From Echinostoma caproni (Eukaryota > Platyhelminthes > Trematoda > Plagiorchiida > Echinostomatidae), in NCBI GenBank assembly GCA_900618425.1, contig UZAN01039732.1:48684-112683 (forward strand): a stretch of DNA of 64,000 nucleotides, read 5' to 3'. Positions 1 to 11,399 of this stretch are shown here, piece after piece. A model generated the notes under the pieces. That model was not told the origin of the DNA. It was given only the letters and a program-made list of their open reading frames with translations, and made no database searches. The position numbers and the translations under genes are program-made. Numbering within the stretch: the first letter of the stretch is position 1; each line of letters starts with the position of its first letter.

Positions 1-2370
1 TACTTTGTGCGTAAGAGACCCCTTAAAAACAAGTCTAACCATAACTCATAAGGAACTCATATATCAGGTGTCGTAACATGACTGTGGGATTGGAAGCGGG
101 AACTGAAAATTTCCTGATACCTGGTCATGATTATTTATTGCATATTTCTTCTTTTGGGGCTAACCGATAGCTTTTGTGCTGCACACCAAACATTAGGCAT
201 GCAAAATCAAAAAATATTGCAAGGTAAATGTGTGATACGATGAGCATTTACTGAGTGAAATTTTACAATATATTGCACTAATCGTGGTTATATAACATCC
301 AGCATTCTTGACGTACAAATTTCGTTAGTCCTTGTTATTTATTAAATCATATAGTTACATATTTTAAAAGTTATGAAAAATACACCAGCCAAACGAGCTG
401 CAGCAAAGTTTTTCCAAAATGAATGCAAAATAATGGCAAGTGAAACTGCCTACAATTCCGTATCATAATAATAAATGTCTGTGGTCATTTCGTGAAGTGT
501 TATTGAATAAAAAGCAAACATGAGTAAGGAAAGTAATCTCAGGTGTCAATACACCGGTCTACAAATGATATATGGAAACTGATTTTCAAATCAAATGAGC
601 TGGCTCATACTTAGCTATCATGTCAAGTACATCATTTGCAACTCAAGTTGTCTCAGTATGATTTCACGCTGTTTCAGTAGCAATTTAAGCTACCCGTTGA
701 ACCCATCTGAGCCGTATCAATATTGTACAGATTCATATCATGTTTGTTTGCCACGTAAATATTATATTCTGTGTTACCGCCGCGGAAGCACCAAAATAAG
801 TTTTACCGTTCAAGTGTTGAATAATCACAATGACCATTTCGACCGTAATTTAGGAATGGAAAACAATTTCTCTATTCACCCAACATTAATGGAAGAAGCG
901 TAACACGGGTTGTCGAAATATAACCATAACGTTTATGATAGTTACACAAGTTTATAAGAAATTAAAATTTCATAGGTTGGATAGTTTTCAAAAATGCACT
1001 TTTCTGATTATGGATCCTGAATTTGGTAGTCCTCATCGACGGAAACATATGGTCGTAGAATGAAGAAGGTGTGCAATTCACAATTAACGATTGCGAACTA
1101 GTTTTTAACATCTGTATTATCAATTAAAGCTAACCGATTACCGCAAGGGTAATCCAATTTTCAGATTCAGTTTTACGATAGGAAAATCACCACGACTGAC
1201 CAGAAAATAAAAGATTTTCCGGTAATCGAATAAGTATTAAGATGTGATTGGAGAATACATTTTATTTAGGAGAGCAAAATGTTGCGTCAATGTTAATTTT
1301 GTCTTGTACTGCTCATTTTATTTGAGTATAACGCGATTGCGGTTGGCGGATTTCCGCAACATTCAAAAACGAAAAGGATATCCTGGAGCAGATGAGTGGG
1401 TTTAATATTGCGAAAAGAGTAGATACCATCGCACTGAAGAACTGATTGATTACAGAACCAGAGCTGTCTATAAAACGGGACCTGATTGTTTTGGATTATT
1501 CGATTAGTTCTATGTAACCCGATGTCCCCAATACCTGTCAAATTCTTGTATTAAAATTCTCCAAGGTCAGGCATTAGTTTTGTTGAGTGATAATACATAT
1601 AGAGATCGATTTTTTTTCACTCACACATTACTATTTGTAATACTTGTTCACAAACACCAGAAAATCTACTTACTGTAAATTATCACCGAAGAACCCCGAT
1701 GCTATGTTGCTTTTTTGTCAGTCTTCAGTTTGATTCACCTACCTGATCAACAATCCCCATAGATCTTCCACTACCTTGATATCACTTCTAAATGAGGACT
1801 ACGGCAATAAATTTATTCTGTAAAAGGTGACAATCCATTTATGGCGTTATTCCATCCGTCTGTATTGTGGGTTACTTTCAAAGAGGCTTCTGGCTGCATT
1901 CCCTAACTAACGATTGCAAGTCCCAGTCCCAAATAAGACAATGCACATTGCTACATATCAGGAATTCCGTCTGTTTTAGCCCAGGATGTGTTTCGTCAAA
2001 CTGTTTCAGTTCATAGCGTTTCAGTCTCTCCAAGCAAAAGACAAAAATTCATGACAGGCGTAAAATCGCGTCGTGTGAAAAACTCTCCAATCAGGTTCAG
2101 CAATTCCATTTGATAATGAGGAATTTGTTGCTATCATTGAAAGCGCTGTGACAGTCTCAGTGGCTTGCTGATTATGAGCCGTTGATGACAAGAATGAGCT
2201 CACAATGAATATATTTCTCAATAGTGATAGATTCAGTAACCAATGCGTCACCGTGTTTTCTGTAACTTTCGCATAACCACCTACCTGTTCTCTGTATTGC
2301 CTTATCTTCCCCGAGACACTGAATCAGCAAGCCTAATCTCAGAGGAGGATTTATGTTAAGTCTCACTTTG
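1..2370. other. AT-rich non-coding sequence, nothing recognised
   Basis: I see no recognisable gene or repeat here. The longest open stretch is about 100 codons (595-903, plus). It is preceded by a pyrimidine-poor region and its product has no motif I know. An ORF of that size is expected by chance several times in 64 kb of this composition, so I do not call it. Intron or intergenic DNA is the likeliest content. Confidence 0.5.
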
Positions 2371-2373
2371 AGT

Positions 2374-2420
2374 GTTATTTATTGTTATTGTTATTGTTGT
2401 TAGTGTTATTTATTTATTTA
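2374..2420. repeat. TTATTG/TTATT microsatellite
   Basis: An imperfect run of TTATTG and TTATT units ends in TTTATTTATTT. Read on the minus strand it is an (AATAAC)n-like tract, a type of tail often left by non-LTR retrotransposons. No coding remnant is visible on either side, so it may be a simple microsatellite. Confidence 0.7.
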
Positions 2421-3837
2421 AAGAAGCCGTCGTTTTTTTAGGTAGGATTGTAAATGACATACATCACTGTATTTCGGATTTTCGTTAGCTAATCAGAGCC
2501 TTTTTCATGTGTTTGATTTGTTGCCATTCTTCTGTGATGGCTTTCAGTTTGAGGTCCGGGGAAATTTAAAACAGAGATTATGATTACCTTTGTCCATATC
2601 GGATGTTCATTTCAATGGATAAAGTAAACATAGTAGTAAAGTAAACATTTAAACTGGTCTATCAAGACATTTTTAAGCTTCAAATGCTTGGTTTATAGTT
2701 ATTTACGCCATTCTCCTACAGAGAATGCACCGAATGAGTCACCAGCAATTTCAACTGCATAAATCTGGAGCGGGCTTTGCTTCTTACTATGCATGTTCAC
2801 ATCTTCTATTGTTACCGTATTAGCTTATCTTATTTGCTGCACGATGCCCTTTTCATTCTTGAATGTTCCGGGTGTCAATATGAATTTGCACACATTCTCT
2901 AATCAGCTAACTTCTATTGACTAAAAAATTGTTCAAAGGTAGTTCGCATTGGCCATTTCTGGATATCTCATATCTTCATATCTTAGCCTAAGTCCACCTG
3001 GCTTACACTGTGTTATGGAAGAGTGTCTTAATAGGACTATGGGATTTAAGCATAAAGATTTTCCACAAACAGGCACAGGCAGATGCGTACACATATTGGC
3101 CAGGTAAACGGTCAAAGTCATACCATGGGATTTTCTGCATGTGTGGTTTAAGAAAATCTTTAAACTGCCTTCCGTGCGCTTTAACAATAGGTTGAAAAAG
3201 CTGTGCTGCATGCTAGTCATCCAGACATCTCTAAGAGATTTGAACAGTACGGGGTATGGTACCTTAGATGAAGTCGACCGACGACTTGAAATAATATTGA
3301 GAGTTTTAAATTATTCAGAGACAACTTGACCGGACACTCGGATATCTTTATTTAATAGTCAGAAAACTTTAGTTACCAATGGCTTTTCAAGCAGTATTTC
3401 GTAGCAGACGTAAAAATGAAAGCCTAATTGGCAAGACTCACTGATCTTTTTCAGTCCTTTGGGTACAGCTGCTTATATTACATGCAACGGGGACACAAAC
3501 TAGGGCATTTATTGATCGAAATACTTTCACTGTCAGAGCTTTTGAGTGAGTGAATACATTATGAGCAGATTATCTTCTATTCTATTGTTATATTGTTAAG
3601 TAGGAATAGTATCTGAAGGTAAAATTCGGGTTTTACACCCGGATTATTCATTGCGAAGAAGTTGAAGTCGGATAGATTTAAAAGCTAAATAATTTATTTT
3701 TCTTATGGAAAAAGAGGGCGGAAGAGTAGCACTCGTAAAGCAGATTCTTCAGTTGATTTGGTCTTCATTTCTGTTACCAATTGATCAGCCTAACTGAAGA
3801 TGGAGTCTATAATCTCACAGCTACAACAATAAGACAG
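2421..3837. other. No recognisable gene
   Basis: Both strands of 2.93-3.33 kb carry short overlapping open frames of 60-95 codons, with no family motif. Nothing else stands out before the inverted repeat that begins near 3838. Confidence 0.45.
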
Positions 3838-4102
3838 AGTGTTAAAGGACGTCATTCGATGCTGAGATCAATCTCTTTCTGATTATTGAATGAAATAGTA
3901 AACTGAAAAGAAGCAGGTTATTGTACTTTCTTTATAACCTTGCATGAGTTCATTAGTAAAATGAATTCGACAATCACACGAAGGATTTTAGCTTTTTTCT
4001 GTACCAAGTAGGCACTTCTGGAACGTTTGCGTTTGAGTTAAAAATAGTGAAGTGATGGATTCACTCTGAATTCAAAATCTATGTTCTCAAACTTGCGGGT
4101 GA
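3838..4102 (+). repeat. Left arm of a long inverted repeat
   Basis: This arm reads in the same direction as the reverse complement of 4809-5078 and aligns over nearly its whole length with few gaps. By eye about three of four bases match. Shared blocks include TTTCTGATT, TATTGTACT, CAATCACAC, CTGTACCA, AAAAATAGTG and CTATGTTCTCAAACTTGC. The alignment keeps one reading frame whose translations resemble each other (for example LYQVGTSG against LYHVGISG), but both arms carry stop codons in that frame. It could be one end of a foldback-type element or one of two dispersed repeats in opposite orientation. Confidence 0.75.
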
Positions 4103-4240
4103 TAATGAACACCGGTCACAAAAGACCCTCTTTGGTAAACCTTTTCTCATTAAAGAAAAGACTGAATCCGTAATCCTTGAGTCTCGGCCGAGGTAATTAT
4201 GTCAAATGTTGAATAGTTCTAAAACAAATTACAGTAATAG

Positions 4241-4594
4241 AGGGTTATCTTTCTGAACCGTGTTTATTATCCTCGACATGTTTATGCATCCACCTCTCAT
4301 GAACAGTTTCCCTTAAGTGGAGATACGGAGATACGTTTTGGTGATATCGCTGTTTCATTTATTTCATTGCTTGTGAATGCAAAACATGTACCATTTGTGG
4401 AACATTTGATGTTTTTCCCCACGGAAGCTGTACGAGATGTTTTAAATGGTTTGGTGATAAGTGCACATCGTTTAAACCTTCTCCGATCAATATGTGGTGC
4501 GGCATTTGATATCAACACTACTGTCAACTGCACGCCATACTGTCGCCTTACCTTCGCATTTATGTACCAAGCTTTGCAACATCAAGATTTTTAG
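4241..4594 (+). CDS. Open reading segment enclosed by the inverted repeat; function unknown
   Basis: This frame is open for 117 codons, from just after a TAG at 4238 to a TAG at 4592. The first ATG in frame gives only a shorter product, so the coding segment, if real, could begin at a splice acceptor or be a relic. The predicted sequence is not low-complexity. It alternates hydrophobic and charged residues (for example GDIAVSFISLLVNAKHVPF and FFPTEAVRDVLNGLVISAH) and has four cysteines in its C-terminal third. No signal peptide, transmembrane anchor or known motif was recognised. It lies between two inverted arms and directly upstream of a 21-bp minisatellite, so it may belong to a mobile element. 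A chance ORF of this length is possible but not likely. Confidence 0.35.
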   Translation, partial: RVIFLNRVYYPRHVYASTSHEQFPLSGDTEIRFGDIAVSFISLLVNAKHVPFVEHLMFFPTEAVRDVLNGLVISAHRLNLLRSICGAAFDINTTVNCTPYCRLTFAFMYQALQHQDF

Positions 4595-4667
4595 AAAATA
4601 ATTTTTATTCAGCCTCCATTGTCCTTAGTGTATCTGGAGACCTTTAGATCTGACCTGTCTACATTGG

Positions 4668-4796
4668 TAAGACGAAAGATTTTACGTCGAGGCTAAAGGA
4701 CGACGGGTTGTGGCTATATCATTCCGGGTTTGGTCGAAGGATTATGGGTCGAGGCTGAAGTACTACGGGTTTCGGCTAAAGCCGGACGGGCAAAGG
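4668..4796 (+). repeat. 21-bp minisatellite, five to six diverged units
   Basis: The landmark GGG of successive units falls near 4705, 4726, 4746, 4767 and 4788, which gives a period of 21 with one 20-base step. Most units start GGCTAAAG or GGCTGAAG and end ACGGGTTT. A weaker unit precedes them at about 4668-4690. With a 21-base period a frame would encode a heptapeptide; parts read RLKYYGF and RLKPDGQ. The 20-base step breaks that frame, so the array is not an intact coding repeat now. Confidence 0.7.
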
Positions 4797-4808
4797 TGAA
4801 GTTTTCTT

Positions 4809-5078
4809 CCCTTAACCAGCAAGTTTGAGAACATAGAGCTTGAATTCAGAGTGAAACTATGACTCCACTATTTTTAGCTCAAAGGTAAACAAACCAGAAA
4901 TGCCTACGTGGTACAGTGAAAAACTGCAATCCTCTGTGTGATTGCCAAACTCATTTTGCTGATGCCTCCCTGCATGGTTATAACGACAGTACAATATCTT
5001 GCTCCTGAGCAGTTTACCATTTTTTGCAACAATCAGAAACAGAGGGATCTCGAATTCGAATTAAGTCTTTTGCTACTC
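4809..5078 (-). repeat. Right arm of the long inverted repeat
   Basis: This is the reverse-complement partner of 3838-4102. On the minus strand it holds an open stretch of about 60 codons up to a TAG that sits beside the in-frame TGA of the other arm. The arms enclose about 700 bp. Weak similarity may continue outward beyond 5078, so the outer boundary is not sharp and I could not define a target-site duplication. Confidence 0.75.
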
Positions 5079-8000
5079 TCTTTCATTATTTTCATGCTAC
5101 GTTGAGAGTTGTGAAAATCATGTTGCCTCTATCTCATTTATGAAACAAATAAAGTAAACAAAATAAAGTATTACTGTTTTCTGTCCAACTGTGACAGGTT
5201 TATCATCTAAAAGTGCAATGTTGTTTGATGGAATGTGTTTTCTTCATAAGGGGACTTTATAAATTAATTTAAATACTCAAGTGTAGCTTTAACTCACTAA
5301 AGTTTTCATCTATGAAGCAAGTAGAAATGTTGTCTATGGTCAAGCGCGATTTTATTTTAAAAGTGAAAGTTTAAGAATAGTTTTCGTCAAAGATCAAAGT
5401 CAATAACACCTCCTTCACGATATCTCTGTTCACTACTTTGAGATAGTTCTGCAAATAAAAACAACAAACAAATTCACGTTTTCTTATTCATATTGGGGAA
5501 CCGGTTGCCTTGATAACCCATCGAGAAGCGACTGGAATAAATTCATTGCTAAGGAAAATATTGAGAACCGTGAAAAATTGCACTAAAGGAGTATCATCTG
5601 CATACAGATTAGTACGTTGATAGCCTTGGATTGGAGGAGGTTCTTGGAGATTGACATTTAGAAAAAGCGTTTCTGGGCCACAACATGAACATCTTCGCTG
5701 CTAGTAGTTTTGGTTTACCATACTCAACTAATGAACTGTTCACAAAATGGAGACCATTCAAGTCATTTTGCCATAAAGGAGATGTCACAAAAAATGTTTG
5801 CATGTCACGTCTGAGAAGATCTGCTTACATTTTTTCAACATCGATTCCCCTAGGAAGAAAAACCGTTAAAAGTACTGTAACCGGTAGTTTGTTATGTGCA
5901 TAAATTTGATTCAAACGTAAATAGTTTCGGATTTTTTCTGAAACAATGTAAGGAACATGTTGGATGGCTAAATTGGGAATGGTGATGATACCCGAATATT
6001 TCAGTTTATCGTCATTTTAAACTTGGAAAATGTAAACATACGCAAAACATAAGGTAAATTAGTGTACTCTATTGAAAATCTAGAAAGCAATCATATGCAC
6101 CACGATCCTGATTAAACTGACTTTGTAAAATATCGCACTACTGAATGCTTAGCTCACATGTATGACAAGTATCACCCCCAACTATCTCCCGGACTAGTCA
6201 ATTGCCCTAAGCTTTTCTTAGTGAATGGAAGAAATGGTAACCTCATGATGTTTAAAACCACTCTCAACTCACCGAGTCCGTCTGGTTGTAGAGGATTTCA
6301 ATTTCCAGTTAACCAGAAGTTACATTTAGGGATGTCTCAATAGTGTTACTCTCAGCTTCATCACATTTCTGTAACCCCACAATCTTTTCTGTTAGTCACA
6401 TGCTAACGAATGTTTGAACAGTTTGCTTTATGCTTTATCGATCCATTGCAAACGAATAGATTTACCTCAAACCAACTCAGGTCTATGGTACCATCCCAAA
6501 TTGGTTTTTCCAGATACATCTCACCTGATCAACCGTTAAGTGCCTGATAATACTGGTAGTTAAACAAATAGTCAAGTCTGTAAACTTATACAAACGGACT
6601 GTATTGGTCACAAATTCACTCTCGAATCATCTCGATATACAGGGATATCAGTTCTTTCTGGATAAACTGTAACTCAAATCGACCCGATGAGAACAGTGAG
6701 GTGTTGCGAAAAATATTGCATTCAATAACAAGGTTATCACTAAAAGGCAACCAATAAATTCATTTCAGGTTGAAGCGGATACAGGTGAAGCTGAGGCGGT
6801 TTATACACACTAGTCACGAACTGGAACACCAACATTCTTATCGAAGACCAATTTAGCAATGTAGGTGAAACTAATTAGTTTAAATATATCAGTATCTATG
6901 AGCCACAGTATGAAATGATGTGATTACCTAATTGTACTGATTCATGGATAAACCCTGTTATCTTTTGTTCAACAAATGCATTATCCACTCTGCTGGTTTG
7001 TTACTATGTTTCCGTGAACGTAAAAATGTCTACATTTACTCCTAATAAATGACATCAATCGACGTTCCTTTTCCCAGGTCTATGATCAGTCAGATCGTGA
7101 GTATTGAGCGCCGAAGACTATTTAACGCTTTTGACAGGTATTTTTACTTCTAGAAATTTACAGGACTAATATTTAGCTAGGACAAAGAAATTGACGCTTA
7201 ATTTTCGTGACATGTGAATAATCGCCATAAGTTGTAGCCAAAATGAAAAAAATTCCAAGCAGGAAAAGTGTATGTGACTCGAAATATTAGAGTATATTCC
7301 TAAATCTCAGGCAACCCGAGGTTCAACGGGACTCAGACCCATACATAGATACAAGCCTCACATTATTACATCTAACCCTTTTCCATTACCCCATTTTTTA
7401 CACTGATGATATTTTTTAATCAAAAGTTGCTGAGAGCTTGGTGATCTAACTTTAAAGATGTTTTCCTCTCATAAAGGTAGTTTGTTGTCTGGCTTACTAA
7501 TGTATCAATGACTAGATCTTGTGTCATTTACAACTGTGCCAAGGTAAGTGAACGTTGGCATCTGGTGCTTCAAATATATTCATTTTTGTTGTCATATCGA
7601 ATTGCCCCTTTTGAGCCTACTGAGGAACCTTGGAAATAAATTCTAAAGTGCACTTTGGGAGTGATCTAGTAGATGGAGGTCAGACTGAGGAAAATGTTTT
7701 CAAAGAATAACATCAGGAGAAATTTGGGTTATACAGACCGCCGCGTTCTACATACGACGAGGAGATTTGAGTCAGGTGTTTACGAAACGTTACTCAATGA
7801 TTAATTCCCCTCTCAGCCCCCTTTAGGGCAAACTACTCGTAACTCTCCACTGGACATTTCCAGAGCGGCCGTGCTAACGTGTTCTGCAGCATGTTTACTT
7901 GAGCTAATAATTATATTGTTCAATATATGTGTAACGGAATTGAAATTATCTCACATTCCTTGTTGTTCCAGATGTTTTCTACAAAATGAGATTATTTTCA

Positions 8001-9470
8001 ACCTATGGTATCCACCTGTTGAAGGTTTACAAGGATCAGATATGTGACTTGTTTGGCTATCGGAAATGAATTCCTGTGTTAGCCTCATTGTGTGTGAGAG
8101 TGTACGAATAACTATATTGTTACTATGACTCATGGGTTGTGCCCACAGATAGATGACGAAAGAATTTAATCATTAGAAAACCCTGACAAATGTTTTGGCG
8201 CGAGTACTTGACATATTTGTGTCCGCATACATAATCGTTCGAAGTTGTTTACCAAGAGAAACAGAAAACTTAAGATTCTTGAGATTCGTGACGTGCATCT
8301 TTCCTAATCACTTTCTGAAATTCAAGCAACACTGATGAAGGAGAATTGAGAAATGACATCGTAGAACGTGGATATAACTTGACAGATTTGCCTGTTGATC
8401 AAAAATAGGAAAGCATAAATCCTTTAAAAGCTTTGCTGGTTATAGATCATGGAGGATTTTCAAATAAAAGGTTCTGTGTACACTTCTCAACCAACAGCTG
8501 ATCCAAAAATGAGTTACTAAATATAAACCAAATAAAAATTCATAGGTTGCCGGAGCAATTATTCACGTGAATTAGTAATGGGAGCATTATTCAGCCTGCA
8601 TCGGTATTGTGAGCCAGCATCAATTTGCTTTATGGTCAAATAGATTTTTGTGATGAACGTGTCATGTATATTAGTAAAAACTCACATCCTTCAGCATAAT
8701 CGATCACTATTGTTTAGGAGAAAAAAAGTAAAATTTTATTCTTTCACTCATTTTGGGAAACACAGTGTAAAACATCTTTTGTGTCATGGCAGTTCTATTG
8801 ATCACTCTTGAACACTTATACATTATTGTTTGATATAACAAACTGCTGAATCGTTTAAATTTAATGATTAAATTGAGTTTTTCTCAAATGAACATTTGTG
8901 TATGAATCTTAGTTTGATTTAGCCGGACTCGTATACTGACGGAGTGTTTTACCGGAATGATGAAAACAGTTAGTGGAGAAAACAGTAAAAGGTTGAGTAG
9001 ATAATAAATGGATTTTATACCCTTTGAAAGCCGACAAATCTCCAACATTGAAAATACTAATTATTACCCGTTGACACTGCCAAAACTATAAAATCCGACG
9101 AAGTGTATTCTGTCCCGTTAAAATTACTTTTATGAAATCCACCTTGTGGCGAAAAATAAGGTTCGTTGCATTGAGAGTTTATTCTGGGAGCTACCAATAG
9201 TATTTATTGCCCGAAAACATCAGTGCACATAACGTAAACCGGTACCACAAACAAATACCCTCAGTTTCACTCTGCCATCACCTCATCCACAAAAATGTAC
9301 TCAAGAAGACAACAGCCGCACCAGAAGCACCGCGTGTTGAACTTTGGTGTCCACCGTTCAGCTTCTGATTACTGAATGCAGCATACAGCAGCTGTATTGA
9401 AATATTTGGCCCTATGCGTATCAGAGATTACTTATGGGATCCCCATATTCACTACCGCAAACAGTGCATT
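5079..9470. other. AT-rich sequence, nothing recognised
   Basis: Only short open frames of 60-72 codons are present (for example 5685-5903 and 6158-6343, plus; 5609-5803 and 7951-8133, minus), all within chance expectation and without motifs. I saw no mobile-element remnants. Confidence 0.5.
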
Positions 9471-9477
9471 GATGTTC

Positions 9478-9560
9478 CGTCTTAGTGAAATGGTCTTGGT
9501 TACCATCACATCGTCATGGAGGTCGTGTGTTTGAATTCCATCACCAGCACTCAACCTATC
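9478..9560 (+). repeat. Degenerate tRNA-like (SINE head) segment
   Basis: The segment holds an A-box-like TTAGTGAAATGG near 9483 and a B-box-like GTTTGAATTCC near 9530, followed by a CCATCACCAGCAC stem-like stretch. The spacing is about that of an internal RNA polymerase III promoter. It does not fold into a clean tRNA, so I treat it as an old tRNA-derived SINE relic. The following 170 bases include short inverted repeats (for example TAAGG/CCTTA near 9674) with no clear meaning. Confidence 0.35.
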
Positions 9561-9729
9561 GCCTTCGATAGTATCACACAGCAGCTATTTCATCGGTATA
9601 GCAGAATTGGGATTGTCCCCGAAAACAGCCTCTAAGCGAGTCCAGAACAGTCATTTTCATCGTTGATTGGTCGTTAAGGTGCTAAGCCTTATGGCTGGAT
9701 ATCGTGGTATCCGGGATGTAAATCACGAT

Positions 9730-11360
9730 GTGTTGGTAAATAAGCACCAAGTCTGATGCATCGTTTGAGGCTTGAGTGAAAAACCTGATGCCAGAAAGAG
9801 ATTAAGTAAAAGATATAGACCTATTCCATGAATAGGTTTATTTAAGTAACGATGTTTCTGTGTCTTAGTGGATATAAGGCATAAATCAAAACCCTCCGAA
9901 AATAGTGCTTGGTGAACAAGGCTAGTTAAGAACTAGTGAATGAGATCCCTTGAATATTTTAAAGCGTAAAACTAAAACAGAGACCAGTGAGATTCAGCAT
10001 CGCTTTTTTGAACCTCATTTAATTTGAAATTTTACAGTTTTCTGATTATATGTCAAATAGTGAGATAAATATTAAGGGGAGTTATCAACGCCTCCATTAG
10101 ACCAAATGAAGCTATAATCATAAGTAATAACTATAAAATAAACTAATCAAGGCGGTTATACACTAACTTTACTATCACAACTGTGTTTCAAAAGTAACTG
10201 GCGAACTCATAGTTTCAGAAAGATGATTAGCTCACTTGATTCTCCAACAGTGAATAGTACTGTAAGTTGGATGCAGAGAAACGCGAATGTTTTGCAGTCA
10301 CATAGTTAACAAAGTTTATGAATATCAATTGAATTCACTATGCACAAGTTGAGATTGAGGGGTCATAATGAAAATTGTCATAAATGCGGTGTTTTAACGT
10401 TTTAAACTTGGTGCTCTTTGTGACAAGTTTAATAAGTTCAAAATAAGAACAACTAAGGGATCAAACGACCTATTTCTTGGTTTAGTAGTAGATTTATTAA
10501 ATTTGTGCGACGGGAACATCCATGGGATCTTTGGGTCGTTCATTGCTTCATCATTTCGTTTTTGGTTCCTCAAAGGTAGGGGAGCACGATGTTTGTACCA
10601 ATTACTGAAGTCTTCTGAAGATCGAACCAGAGCGTTTTTAGCGCAGATTAACTGTAAATCCTGAAGAAAATCACCGTTAAACACTTTGTTAACATTATTA
10701 CTAAATTATGTATACAAATGTTTCACTGGAACAACAGTTTTGTGGTTATTTCGATTTCTTGGAACACAGATATCGGTCTGGCCCGGAAGAATAAAATCGC
10801 GGTCTCAATATTATAAAAACATTTCTAATTGATGTTGTTGATAATGAAGGCATAAAAGAAACAGAATATGGCAAAACGAGGCTAATGTAATGTTTTGATT
10901 AATCATTATTTCAATCAATCAACTAAAGTAGCAATAATATTTCAACAGGAACTATGAAAATAACATTTCAACCGCAGCATAAGAAAATTAAATGGCTTGG
11001 TAATTCTCGTAGGAGAATTAAAATAGTAAGCAGAAATGCACACGGGTTGCGGTGTGGTCTTTATCAGTAATTTTGTAAAGTCAAGTTTTACGATATTTAA
11101 GTTCATGAGACTAAAACATCGAGTGGTAAATATGCATTAGCAGTATAGAACACATTTCGCGGAAGAATCCTGGTCATGTACCTGCACCAGCCACAAGGTT
11201 AAGAAAATGGGAAGGAATCGCTGATTTTTGGCAAACGGTCGATGTTTTCGGTCATTTGCCAAGGAACAGTCATTATTTTCAGCATATGTGGGGACGTGAT
11301 CAATCACTGTAGTGACGTGTATACTGCCGGTTCTACCTGCATTAAAACTCTTGTCGATAA
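9730..11360. other. No recognisable gene
   Basis: AT-rich sequence. The largest open frame is 96 codons (10394-10684, minus), rich in basic residues and asparagine, with no recognised domain. I do not call it. Confidence 0.5.
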
Positions 11361-11362
11361 AA

Positions 11363-11392
11363 ATTAATAATAATAATAATAATAACAATAAT
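11363..11392. repeat. (AAT)n microsatellite
   Basis: About eight AAT units followed by AAC AAT. A GC-richer segment follows at about 11400-11640 and looks different in composition from its surroundings. Together they may be the tail of a non-LTR element inserted on the minus strand, but no coding remnant confirms this. Confidence 0.75.
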
Positions 11393-11399
11393 TAAAAGG

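Noticed and set aside
595..903. 102-codon plus-strand frame
   Set aside because: Within chance expectation for 64 kb of this composition; no motif, poor upstream splice or start context.
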